Part shown: positions 42,500-50,467 of the stretch, piece after piece | Position numbering within the stretch: position 1 is the first letter of the stretch | How the letters are laid out: each line of letters opens with the position of its first letter | Assembly: GCF_000633395.1 (NCBI RefSeq) | Contig: NZ_AYMU01000015.1 | Span: forward strand, 186,001 to 250,000 | Length of the DNA stretch: 64,000 bases | Direction: 5' to 3' | Source: Pseudomonas sp. PH1b | GTDB lineage: Bacteria > Pseudomonadota > Gammaproteobacteria > Pseudomonadales > Pseudomonadaceae | Program-made: the position numbers and the translations under genes | Notes under the pieces: generated by a model | Told to the model about the DNA's origin: nothing | Seen by the model: the letters and a program-made list of their open reading frames with translations, nothing else | Databases searched by the model: none

Positions 42500-43774
42500 T
42501 CAATTGACGCCCAGCCCGCTCTCGCGCCGCAGTTTGTCACCGGCCGGATTCAGCGCCTCGCGCTGGAAGCCGAAGCCGCTGCGTCGGTCCAGGCGGAACA
42601 GCGTATTGGTGACATAGATGTCTTCGCGAATGCCCACTACTTCCACGACCTCGCTGACACAGCGCCGGCCGTCGGGCAGGCGGGTCAACTGGATCACCAC
42701 GTCCAGCGCCGCACAGATCATCTGGCGCAGGGTGCGCTCGGCCACCTGGCGTCCGGTCAGGCCCACCAGGGTTTCCAGGCGCAGCAGGGCGTCCTGGGCG
42801 TTGTTGGCGTGCACCGTGCTCATGGAACCGTCGTGGCCGGTGTTCATCGCGGTCAGGACGTCGAGCACTTCCACGCCGCGAATCTCGCCGAGGATGATCC
42901 GGTCGGGACGCATCCGCAGGGCGTTGCGGATCAGGTCGCTGGCCTTGACCTCGCCATGGCCCTCGGCATTCGGCGGGCGGGTCTCCAGGCGTACCACGTG
43001 GGGGTGCCCCAGCTGCAACTCGGCCACGTCTTCGATGGTGACCAGGCGCTCGTAGGGGTTGATCAGCTGGCTGAGAATGTTCAGCAAGGTGGTCTTGCCG
43101 GTACCGGTACCGCCACTGATGAGGATGTTGCAGCGCTTGCCCACGGCCTCCTGGATGAACTCGAAGATCGCCTGGTCAATGGTTTGCATGGCGATCAGGT
43201 CGCTGCTGTTGAGCATGTCCTTGCGGAATTTACGAATTGACAGGCAGGGACCGTCCAGGGCGATCGGCGGGATGATTGCATTGACCCGGCTGCCGTCCGG
43301 CAGGCGGGCGTCGACCATTGGCGAGGACTCGTCGAGGCGGCGGCCCAGGGGCGCGAGAATTCGCTGCATCACCCGCTCCACATGGTGGGCGTCGATGAAG
43401 CGCAAGTCACTCTGGTGCAGCACGCCCTCGCGCTCGACGAACACCCGGTGCGGGCCATTGACCAGGATCTCGGTCACCGCCGGGTCACGCAGCAGCACTT
43501 CCAGAGGGCCGAAGCCGGTCAGTTCATCGACGATTTCTTCCGCCAGGCGCTCCATCTCGTAGCGGGAAATGGCCAGGTGCATGCGCGCGATGTATTCCGC
43601 CACCTTGTCGATGACGAACTGCGAGAGGTTCTGCCGGGAGCTTTCCAGCAGGTTTTTCCCCGACTCTTCGATGGCATCGATGATGTAGCGGTGCAACACC
43701 AGTTTCAGGCCTTCGTGGTCACTGTTGCCCGGGGCCGCGCGAGTGGTGGCGCCAAAGAGTTTTTCGCCGCTCAT
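42500..43774 (-). CDS. tadA: Tad pilus assembly ATPase TadA (CpaF)
   Basis: A 424-residue secretion ATPase. The Walker A motif is intact (ILISGGTGTGKTTLLNIL near residue 215), as are the Asp/His-box regions (VTIEDVAELQL, MRPDRIILGEIRG with the Walker B Glu, TGHDGSMSTVHANNAQDALLRLE). It energises Flp pilin polymerisation at the inner membrane. The start overlaps the tadZ stop (ATGA), so the two are coupled. Confidence 0.95.
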   Translation of the reverse strand: MSGEKLFGATTRAAPGNSDHEGLKLVLHRYIIDAIEESGKNLLESSRQNLSQFVIDKVAEYIARMHLAISRYEMERLAEEIVDELTGFGPLEVLLRDPAVTEILVNGPHRVFVEREGVLHQSDLRFIDAHHVERVMQRILAPLGRRLDESSPMVDARLPDGSRVNAIIPPIALDGPCLSIRKFRKDMLNSSDLIAMQTIDQAIFEFIQEAVGKRCNILISGGTGTGKTTLLNILSQLINPYERLVTIEDVAELQLGHPHVVRLETRPPNAEGHGEVKASDLIRNALRMRPDRIILGEIRGVEVLDVLTAMNTGHDGSMSTVHANNAQDALLRLETLVGLTGRQVAERTLRQMICAALDVVIQLTRLPDGRRCVSEVVEVVGIREDIYVTNTLFRLDRRSGFGFQREALNPAGDKLRRESGLGVN

Positions 43775-44958
43775 TTGCCCCCCATGATCCGATTGAGCCA
43801 GCCGGCCTTGGGCTGGGGCAGGCCTTCGGAGCGCTTGGCCAGTCGCTCACCCAGGGTTTTCAGGCTTTGGGTCAGGGCCTCGCGGGGGGCCAGTTCAAAC
43901 AGGCTGACGCCCTGGTTCTTGGCGTTCAGGCGGACTTCCGGGCTGTAGGCCAGTACCGCGATCACTTCCAGGGCGAAGGTCTTGCCCAGGGTTTCGGAGT
44001 CCGGCGCGACTGCGCGCAGGTAACGGTCCACCAGCAGGCGGGCATGTTCGAGCTTCATGCCTTTTTCCCGCCAGTGGTTGAGCACCGTCAGGTTGCGTCG
44101 GCAGTCGAGCACGCTCTGGTCGGTGCGCCAGAGCAACTTGTCGCAATGGCTGACGAAGGTGCGCAGGGCTTCGCTGTCCGGTTGCCCGGCAAGGTTCACC
44201 ACGATGTGCTGGAAGTGCTGGCGCAAGGCGCTGAGCAACATGTACAGCTCTGCCGCACTGGTGTGTTCCAGGGGCTCGTCGTGACTGGCGTAGGCGAGGA
44301 TCCGCAAACCCGAGTCGGTACTGGTGAAGGCGCTGTCGATCAGGGTCGCGTCCAGGCGCCGCAGATGCCTGAGGGCATCGCCAAAGTGGAACGAGCTTTC
44401 CAGTCCCATCAGGGCCAGGCTGTCGCCCCGGGGCAGGCCGAGGTCCAGCAGCAGGGTTTGCTGGCCGCTTTTTTGCACCACCAGCGCCAGGTGCCCGGCC
44501 AGTAATGCGCCGTCGCCGTCGCTCTGGGTGCCGTAGAGCACGGTCAGCCCCCCCAGCTGGGTACTGGGCGTGACCGCCGGCAGGCGTTTGCTCAGGCGCC
44601 TGACCAGGCCGGCAACCTCGCTGGAGCGTGAACCGTAGGCCACGAAGTCTCGAGCGCCAGCACGCATGGCGTTGAGCACCAGTTGGTTGTCCATGCCATC
44701 GCCCAGGGCGACGATCGCCAGCATCGGCTTGGCTTCCAGGGCGCCCTCGATCAGTGCTGCCTGGGCCACCACGTGTTCGCGATCGAGGCCGACGAACACC
44801 AGGTTGGCGAAGGTCACGTCCACCAGTGCCAGCAGTTCGTCCAGGCTGCCAGCGGTCCCCACGACCTGGCCCAGGGGCGCCAGGGCCCCTTGCAGCCACT
44901 CGAGATCGGTGCTGTTGCGGGTGATGGCGAGGAATGTCTGGCTCAGGCTCTGGCTCAT
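43771..44958 (-). CDS. tadZ: Tad localisation protein TadZ (CpaE-like), degenerate Walker A
   Basis: A 395-residue protein with an N-terminal receiver-like domain (about 10-130) and a C-terminal MinD/ParA-like ATPase fold. TadZ/CpaE marks the pole or assembly site for the Tad machine. The position of the deviant Walker A loop reads VLYGTQSDGDGALLAGHLAL: the two lysines and the KTT signature are missing, while the following LLLDLGLPRGD strand is kept. It may therefore not hydrolyse ATP. Coupled to both neighbours by 4-base overlaps. Confidence 0.9.
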   Translation of the reverse strand: MSQSLSQTFLAITRNSTDLEWLQGALAPLGQVVGTAGSLDELLALVDVTFANLVFVGLDREHVVAQAALIEGALEAKPMLAIVALGDGMDNQLVLNAMRAGARDFVAYGSRSSEVAGLVRRLSKRLPAVTPSTQLGGLTVLYGTQSDGDGALLAGHLALVVQKSGQQTLLLDLGLPRGDSLALMGLESSFHFGDALRHLRRLDATLIDSAFTSTDSGLRILAYASHDEPLEHTSAAELYMLLSALRQHFQHIVVNLAGQPDSEALRTFVSHCDKLLWRTDQSVLDCRRNLTVLNHWREKGMKLEHARLLVDRYLRAVAPDSETLGKTFALEVIAVLAYSPEVRLNAKNQGVSLFELAPREALTQSLKTLGERLAKRSEGLPQPKAGWLNRIMGGK

Positions 44959-46205
44959 TGCGACAGCCCACTGCGCTTGTCGAAGTTGCCGTTCTCGAGG
45001 AAGAACATGCGATAGAAGTTCGGGTCGTAGCTGCGCAGGCGTTCGCCGGGCAGGGCGGGCAGCTTGGCGTCGGCGGCCAGGGGCTGGACCAGGTGGGGGG
45101 TGACGATCATCAGCAACTCCCGTTCCTCGCGATTGATCGAGGTGTCGCGGAAGAAGGCACCGATGACCGGAATGTCCCCCAACCCTGGAAACTTGTTCAC
45201 CTGGGAGCTGTTGCGGGTGCTGATCAAGCCACTGATGACGAAGCTTTCGCCGTCGGCCAGGGAAATGCTGGTATCGGTGCGGCGAATGGTCAGGGCCGGG
45301 ACTTGGGTCCCGGCAATGTTCACGGTGTTGCTGTAGTCCAGCTCGCTGACCTCGGGGGCGACTTTCAGGGATATGCGGCCACGGTCGACGATGGTCGGGG
45401 TCAAGGTCAGGCGAATGCCGAACTCCTTGTATTCGATGGTCACGCTGTTGCTGCCGGTACTGGGCACCGGGATCGGGATTTCACCACCGGCGAGGAAGCT
45501 TGCGCTCTGGCCACTGAGGGCCACCAGGGACGGGCGGGCCAGGGTGTAGGCGAAGCCGCTGCCTTCCAGGGCATTGATCAGTGTCAGCACCCGGCCATTG
45601 CCGAAGCCGATGTTGAAGGTGCCATTGTCCAGGGGAATGCTGTTGCGCCGGCCGCCGAAGGTCGGAGTGACGTTACCGGAAGAGCCGCTGGTGGTCGGGG
45701 CGGTACCGGGTGCACCGAACAGGAAGTTGTTGCCATGACCGAAGATCGAGACGCTGGCCTCCTTGAGTTTGGTGCGGCTCACCTCGACGAAGCGAATGTC
45801 GGTCTGTACCTGGCTGGGGAGGAGCGGGTCGTCCGTCATGGGCAGGCCGGTGGTGGCCATGTCGGCAGTGGCCCGGCCCTGGACGAACACCATGCTCTGG
45901 CGTGGAGTGCCGGAGCAGGGAGTCCAGACCATCAGGCTGGTGGCGCCAGGGGCCATGCCGGTGAGGAGAAAGGCATGGTTGCCATTGGCATGCACGTCGG
46001 CGATCTTCGGATCACCAATGGCCAGGCGGGTAATGGCCACCGGGGATTGCAGTTCCTGTTGCAAGCCTTCGCCAACCTCCAGTACCGCTGGCAGGGGGGC
46101 AAGGTTCGAGCAGCCCGCCGGTGCGGCCAGGGCCTGATTCCAGAACAATTGACCCAGGCCCAGGGTCAGCAGAGCGGTGAACAACGGCATGGAACGACTG
46201 CGCAT
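44955..46205 (-). CDS. rcpA: Outer-membrane secretin RcpA (CpaC)
   Basis: A 416-residue secretin with a signal peptide (FTALLTLGLGQLFWNQALA). It has a BON/N-domain region (VGEGLQQELQSPVAITRLAIGDPKIADV) and a C-terminal secretin domain with EVSELDYSNTVNIAGTQVPALTIRRTDTSI, FVISGLIST and FPGLGDIPVIGAFFRDTS. It forms the outer-membrane pore for the Flp pilus. I chose the ATG at 46205, which has an AAGGA site 8 bases upstream; an ATG three codons earlier is possible. Confidence 0.93.
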   Translation of the reverse strand: MRSRSMPLFTALLTLGLGQLFWNQALAAPAGCSNLAPLPAVLEVGEGLQQELQSPVAITRLAIGDPKIADVHANGNHAFLLTGMAPGATSLMVWTPCSGTPRQSMVFVQGRATADMATTGLPMTDDPLLPSQVQTDIRFVEVSRTKLKEASVSIFGHGNNFLFGAPGTAPTTSGSSGNVTPTFGGRRNSIPLDNGTFNIGFGNGRVLTLINALEGSGFAYTLARPSLVALSGQSASFLAGGEIPIPVPSTGSNSVTIEYKEFGIRLTLTPTIVDRGRISLKVAPEVSELDYSNTVNIAGTQVPALTIRRTDTSISLADGESFVISGLISTRNSSQVNKFPGLGDIPVIGAFFRDTSINREERELLMIVTPHLVQPLAADAKLPALPGERLRSYDPNFYRMFFLENGNFDKRSGLSQ

Positions 46206-46224
46206 GTAGTGCATCCTTGCTCAA

Positions 46225-47160
46225 TCAGGGAGTTTGTTGAGTGACCTGGTTGCCACGGATCACCTCCACCGCCGATCGGGGGGCGCCACCGTGGGCGACC
46301 GGACTGCGGGGAGCGCTGCCGAGGGCCAGTTGAGTGAACTGGAACAGGTTGCTGTTGGCTGCATCGAGGTGTTCACCGGCGTCCGGGGTGCCGGCCCAGT
46401 AGTGAGCCAGGCGCTGCTCCTCGCTGCTGCGTACTGCCAGGCGCAGGACACCGACCTGGGTGGCCAGCATCAACCGGCTCAGGAGGGCTTCGGGAACCGC
46501 CAGGACTACCGTCCGGGCCGCCATCCGGCGCTGGTCCTGCTTGAGCTTCTCGTCGCTGCTCAGGGTGGGGGAGGCGGGCTGTCCGTCATTGGTCAGCCCC
46601 AATTGCTCGCCCACGGCCAAGACGCGCATGGCCGGCACCGCGATCTGTGCCGACTGCTGCGGGTTGCTGGTGTCCTGGCGCAGGAACAGCAGCACGTCGA
46701 CATAATCACCCGGGCTCAGTTGGCCGGCTGCGCCTATCACTTCATCGACCGCAACCGCCATGGCTCGCTCATCACCGTGGATCATTCGCGCCAGGGCGCC
46801 GCCGCTGTCGAAGCTCTGTTCGTTGAGCCAGGTCCCGGCATTCAATTGCCGCCAGGGCGTGCGACCCACGGCCTGGCTGATGGCGGTAAGGCTGCCGGCA
46901 GGGGCGGTGCGCAGTTTTTCCAGCGCCAGATCGGTGGCGCTCAGGGGGACAAAAGGCGGCACATCGCGCACCAGGACCACCACCGGTTGGCGGGTCTGGT
47001 CTTCGGCACTGGCAGTGGTTTGTTCGATGACGCTGGGGGGCGCCGGTTGGGGCGCTGGTGTCGGTGCAGGCTGGCGGCTGAGTACCAGGCCCCAGTAGCC
47101 GAAAAACACCGCACCCACCAGCAGAAGCCCGGCCAGACCCATGGTGACGCGACTGTTCAT
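46225..47160 (-). CDS. rcpC: Pilus assembly protein RcpC (CpaB)
   Basis: A 311-residue protein with one N-terminal membrane helix (VTMGLAGLLLVGAVFFGYWGLVLS), a Pro-rich linker and an SAF-like domain (VVVLVRDVPPFVPLSATDLALEKL; later SPGDYVDVLLFLR). CpaB/RcpC proteins sit in the periplasm with the secretin. It is the first gene of the long minus-strand tad operon rcpC-rcpA-tadZ-tadA-tadB-tadC-tadD, transcribed away from the flp genes. The ATG at 47160 was chosen for its signal-anchor fit. Confidence 0.9.
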   Translation of the reverse strand: MNSRVTMGLAGLLLVGAVFFGYWGLVLSRQPAPTPAPQPAPPSVIEQTTASAEDQTRQPVVVLVRDVPPFVPLSATDLALEKLRTAPAGSLTAISQAVGRTPWRQLNAGTWLNEQSFDSGGALARMIHGDERAMAVAVDEVIGAAGQLSPGDYVDVLLFLRQDTSNPQQSAQIAVPAMRVLAVGEQLGLTNDGQPASPTLSSDEKLKQDQRRMAARTVVLAVPEALLSRLMLATQVGVLRLAVRSSEEQRLAHYWAGTPDAGEHLDAANSNLFQFTQLALGSAPRSPVAHGGAPRSAVEVIRGNQVTQQTP

Positions 47161-47492
47161 GAAGGCTCTCCCTTTCCTGCTGCACCACCAACGCCCGTGC
47201 TTCCAAATGAGTCGATTTCGCAATCAGGCAGCTATGAACATGCAACTATTTCGCTATGTGAAGGTAGTAGAGCTAGGACGAAATGCCATTAACTGGCCAA
47301 AAAATAGCTATCGAAAGTAGAGGTGATGTCATAGCGGGTGGATTTTTGGCGTTAACCTTCCAATTAATACTTAATGATTAATTCGTTCTTACAGTTGCTG
47401 GCCCGTCCTTTGTTGACAATGCTCAGATGGCACCGGGGAAATTCATGCCGGTGCGGTTTTATCGGCGCCGTCTGGCGCTAAGGAGAGCTAGG
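47161..47492. promoter_or_regulatory. Divergent promoter region rcpC / flp
   Basis: 332 bases, notably AT-richer than the surroundings. It contains an inverted repeat AATTAAT (47362-47368) with ATTAATT (47377-47383), a TTGACA hexamer near 47413, and a hairpin GCACCGG (47430-47436) with CCGGTGC (47448-47454) in the probable flp leader. It must carry the promoters of both the tad operon and flp, and is the likely PprB target, although no PprB site can be named. Confidence 0.6.
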
Positions 47493-47699
47493 ATGATCCT
47501 TCAATATCTGTATCTCAGGGCGCGCCTGTTTTTTGACCGTACCGAAGGCGCTTCAGCCATCGAATACGCAATCGTGGTCGCCATGGTGGCCGTGGTCGTG
47601 GTGGCGTTCGTGACTCCGCTGGGTGCTCGGGTACTGGCCATCTTCAACAACGTGCTGGTCGCCTTGGGAGGGACCGCCGTCACCCGTCCAACACCGTGA
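47493..47699 (+). CDS. flp: Flp-type pilin 1
   Basis: A 68-residue Flp prepilin. A short basic leader precedes the cleavage motif TEG-ASAIEYAIVVAMVAVVVV: cleavage after Gly and the EY pair are the Flp signature, and the hydrophobic helix forms the pilus core. It would be processed by FppA and assembled by TadA/B/C. An AAGGAG site lies ahead of ATG 47493; the longer frame upstream is not needed. A near-identical second copy follows. Confidence 0.93.
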   Translation: MILQYLYLRARLFFDRTEGASAIEYAIVVAMVAVVVVAFVTPLGARVLAIFNNVLVALGGTAVTRPTP

Positions 47700-47704
47700 G
47701 TACG

Positions 47705-47727
47705 CTAGGCAAGGCATGGTTGCCTAG
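47705..47727 (+). other. Intercistronic hairpin between the two flp genes
   Basis: A perfect 8-base stem (CTAGGCAA / TTGCCTAG) with a 7-base loop just after the first flp stop, without a U-run. Such hairpins often protect the upstream message from 3' decay and so raise the level of the first product; that role is inferred. Confidence 0.55.
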
Positions 47728-47754
47728 TGCTGCGATTCATGACGGAGGTGCATC

Positions 47755-47961
47755 ATGCTGATTGAATACCTGTTGCTGCGTGCTCGATTGTTCCTGTCCG
47801 GGACTGAAGGCGCCTCGGCGATTGAGTACGCGATCGTGGTCGCGATGGTGGCCGTGGTCGTGGTGGTATTCGTGACCCCGTTGGGCGATAGAGTCCTGGC
47901 GGTCTTCAACAACATCCTCACGGCCCTGGGAGGTACTGCGGTTACGCGACCTACACCTTGA
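47755..47961 (+). CDS. Flp-type pilin 2
   Basis: A 68-residue Flp prepilin that keeps the same cleavage motif (TEG-ASAIEY) and the same C-terminal end (ALGGTAVTRPTP) as the gene 55 bases upstream. Differences are concentrated in the leader (MLIEYLLLRARLFLSG) and in a few positions of the mature part. The pair is a recent tandem duplication. A GGAGG site precedes the ATG. Confidence 0.92.
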   Translation: MLIEYLLLRARLFLSGTEGASAIEYAIVVAMVAVVVVVFVTPLGDRVLAVFNNILTALGGTAVTRPTP

Positions 47962-48018
47962 GGTTCTTGGTTGCTCTTGCAGTACCGACCGCCGGACAGT
48001 CCGCTCAAGGTAACGTTA

Positions 48019-48432
48019 ATGAACACGCCCCCCACCCCACGCCAGCAACTTCTTCTTGTGGATGACGAAGAGGACGCGCTGATGGAACTTGCCGAGTTGC
48101 TGGAAGGTGAGGGTTTTTGCTGCTTCACCGCGACCTCGGTGAAGCTGGCACTGGAGCATCTCACTCGCCACCCTGACATTGCGCTGGTCATCACTGACCT
48201 GCGCATGCCGGAGGAAAGCGGCCTGTCGCTGATCAAGCGCCTGCGCGAACACACTTCACGCCAGCACCTGCCGGTGATCGTCATGTCGGGACATGCCGAC
48301 ATGGACGACGTCAGTGACCTGTTGCGCCTGCAGGTGCTGGACCTGTTCCGCAAACCGATCTATCACGTGCGCCTGCTGGAAACTCTCAACAACCTGTTTC
48401 CCGAGCCTCGCCTGCATGTGGTTGGCCCCTGA
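48019..48432 (+). CDS. Stand-alone receiver-domain response regulator
   Basis: A 137-residue protein that is a single receiver domain: LLLVDDEEDALMEL (acidic pair), phospho-acceptor Asp60 (ALVITDLRMPEESG), Ser/Thr site (VIVMSGHAD) and conserved Lys (LFRKPIYH). There is no DNA-binding or enzymatic output domain. The gene starts 57 bases after the second flp gene on the same strand and was assigned the ATG preceded by AAGG. A link to the PprA kinase or the Tad machine is inferred from position only. I do not recall this gene in the P. aeruginosa locus. Confidence 0.85.
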   Translation: MNTPPTPRQQLLLVDDEEDALMELAELLEGEGFCCFTATSVKLALEHLTRHPDIALVITDLRMPEESGLSLIKRLREHTSRQHLPVIVMSGHADMDDVSDLLRLQVLDLFRKPIYHVRLLETLNNLFPEPRLHVVGP

Positions 48433-48554
48433 GTTCCAGCTCCGCTCAAGGCTTGGATCGCCCCTCCTCAGTAGGTTCCTCTGCTTTCGGCTCAGCCGTG
48501 GCCCGGTTTTGGCTCCTGTGGGTTGAGCCTGACGCCGAGCCTGTGGCTGGCCGT

Positions 48555-48588
48555 GCATGAGACCCACTCGACAGCAGGCCTCATGCAT
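48555..48588. terminator. Possible bidirectional hairpin between convergent genes
   Basis: An 8-base perfect inverted repeat (TGCATGAG / CTCATGCA) lies between the receiver gene and the convergent TpsB gene, 10 bases beyond the TpsB stop. There is no clear U-run, so terminator function is tentative. Confidence 0.35.
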
Positions 48589-48598
48589 GGGCTGTCGC

Positions 48599-50275
48599 TC
48601 AGAGTTGGTAGCTGAAGCTCAGGGTGTAGCGCGGCCGGCGGTTGTAGGTGTCCAGGGCTTCGTCGGACATGGCCTTGGCTGCTTCCAGGGCGATGTTGTA
48701 GTGCTTGGCGTCGCCGAAGCGCAAACCGAAGGCCGCGGAGGACAGGCTGCTGCCCTTGACCGGTAGCTGGTTGAACCAGGTCTTGGAGCGGTCGAACACC
48801 ACGTAGGGTTGCAGCACCCGCACCCAGGGGCCTTCACGGTTGAAGCTGTAGTTCACTTCATAGGCCACGCCCCAGCCCTTGTCGCCGGTAGCCTGGTCAT
48901 CGGGATAGCCGCGGGCGAAGTTCTGGCCGCCGAAACTCGCGCGTTCACTGTCGGGCAGGTTGTCCTGGCTCCAGTACAGGGCGCCGGACAGTACCCCTTG
49001 CCAGTTGTCGAAGAAACGGTTGCTTTGCACCCCGGCCAGACGCAGGCGGAAGAAGTCCAGGTCGTACAACGCGTTGTTGGTCTTGGCGCCCATGCTGTCC
49101 AGGCCCCGGTACAGACCGGCACTGAGGATCCGCAACTGGCGGGGGTCTGATTTGCTCCAGTCACTCTCCAGCGCCAAAGCGCGGATATCGGTTTTTTCTT
49201 CCAGGGTCAGCGGGGCGCTGGTGAGCTTGTAGCGGGTCTTGTCATTTACCGCATACAGACGTGTGCCGACGGTGAGCATTTCAGTGGGTGAGGCAATGAA
49301 GGGGTGGCTGACTCCGATGGAGGCGCGGTCGTTCTCGCGATGGGGTTCCAGTTCGAGGCCGTTGTCCAGTTGCAGGTTGCTGTGAGGGTCGCTGCGGTAG
49401 CGCGCGCCACTGAGGGTCAACTGGGTCCCTTCCGAACCCAGCAACTGGCTGTAGTCGAGGCGGTAGTAGTGTTCCTTGTCCTTGCCAGGGGGGAACAGGC
49501 CGCTGAGGCTGAGCTGCTCGCCCCAGGCGGTTTGCGAGTTGCTGGTGATGCCCACCAGGGCCTGCAGCCCATTGCGGTTGTCGTCGGTGCTGTTGAGGGT
49601 GGTGGCGATGGACTTGCGGCTGGCCACGGCCACCAGGCGGGTTGCGCCGTCGGTGGTTCCGGGCGGGGGAACCACGGCCTGCAGGGTCACTCCGGGAACC
49701 CGGCTCATCAGGGTTGTGTAGCGTTCGAAGGTCTTGCGCGTCAGCGGTCGCTCGGCCTTGAGCTTGCTTACCAGCTTGTCCAGGTAGGCGGATACCGGAC
49801 CGATGTCGCCCTGCAGTTGGTAGTCACGGATGTAGCCTTCCACCAGCACCACGCGCAGGGTGCCCTGGTCTAGATTCTGCTGCGGCATGAAGGCATAGGA
49901 GAGCAGGTAGCCGTCGTTCTGGTAGCGGCGAGTGATGCTGCGAGTGGCTTCGATCAGTTGGCCGAAGCTGGTCTCATGCCCGATCAGGGGCTGGTAGATC
50001 GCTGCCAGTTCTTCCAGGGGGTAGAGGGTGCCGCCTTCGATCTGTACCTGGCGCACCGTGACCTTGGTACCCATCATCAGCGGCTGCTGTCCCTGGGCGG
50101 GCCCGGGCTGGTCGGGCAGTTGCAGTTGCGGAGTTGCCGGGCGGTAGGCGTCTACCGGAAGGTTCGGTATCGGCAGGTTGTTGATACTGTCGTTGCTGTT
50201 GAGGAAGCGGGGAAGAGAGTCGGCAAAAGCGGAAGTGCAGCATCCAAGTAACAACAAGCCGGCCAACGTGCGCAT
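48599..50275 (-). CDS. TpsB-type outer-membrane transporter (ShlB/FhaC/HecB family)
   Basis: A 558-residue Omp85-family protein. It has a signal peptide (LAGLLLLGCCTSAFA), a Pro-rich segment and a POTRA domain (VTVRQVQIEGGTLYPLEELAAIYQPLIG, later TLRVVLVEGYI). A 16-strand beta-barrel follows and includes the conserved barrel motif ARGYPDDQATGDKGW. Two-partner transporters secrete a large TpsA exoprotein carrying an N-terminal TPS domain. No TpsA-like gene is seen in the window; the nearest gene upstream encodes a Gly/Thr-rich lipoprotein. Start ATG 50275 was chosen for its signal peptide. Confidence 0.88.
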   Translation of the reverse strand: MRTLAGLLLLGCCTSAFADSLPRFLNSNDSINNLPIPNLPVDAYRPATPQLQLPDQPGPAQGQQPLMMGTKVTVRQVQIEGGTLYPLEELAAIYQPLIGHETSFGQLIEATRSITRRYQNDGYLLSYAFMPQQNLDQGTLRVVLVEGYIRDYQLQGDIGPVSAYLDKLVSKLKAERPLTRKTFERYTTLMSRVPGVTLQAVVPPPGTTDGATRLVAVASRKSIATTLNSTDDNRNGLQALVGITSNSQTAWGEQLSLSGLFPPGKDKEHYYRLDYSQLLGSEGTQLTLSGARYRSDPHSNLQLDNGLELEPHRENDRASIGVSHPFIASPTEMLTVGTRLYAVNDKTRYKLTSAPLTLEEKTDIRALALESDWSKSDPRQLRILSAGLYRGLDSMGAKTNNALYDLDFFRLRLAGVQSNRFFDNWQGVLSGALYWSQDNLPDSERASFGGQNFARGYPDDQATGDKGWGVAYEVNYSFNREGPWVRVLQPYVVFDRSKTWFNQLPVKGSSLSSAAFGLRFGDAKHYNIALEAAKAMSDEALDTYNRRPRYTLSFSYQL

Positions 50276-50381
50276 AGGACACTCCATGGTCAATCTGCGG
50301 CGGTGCTAAACATCCTCATGCCAAGTGTCGCTCGGGGGCTGGGCCCGGATCTGACACCGGGATGTCATGCTCTGGATAAAC

Positions 50382-50414
50382 AAAAAGGCGAGAGACTCAC
50401 TTGAATCTCTCGCC
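50382..50414 (-). terminator. Rho-independent terminator of the Gly/Thr-rich lipoprotein gene
   Basis: On the minus strand a GGCGAGAGA / TCTCTCGCC stem is followed by five Ts, 54 bases past the stop of the lipoprotein gene and about 110 bases before the TpsB start. It would separate the two transcripts, at least partly. Confidence 0.8.
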
Positions 50415-50467
50415 CTCAACCAAGCGTAGGCGCTGTAGGTGAGGCCGTCGAATCGGCCAGGTGCAAA

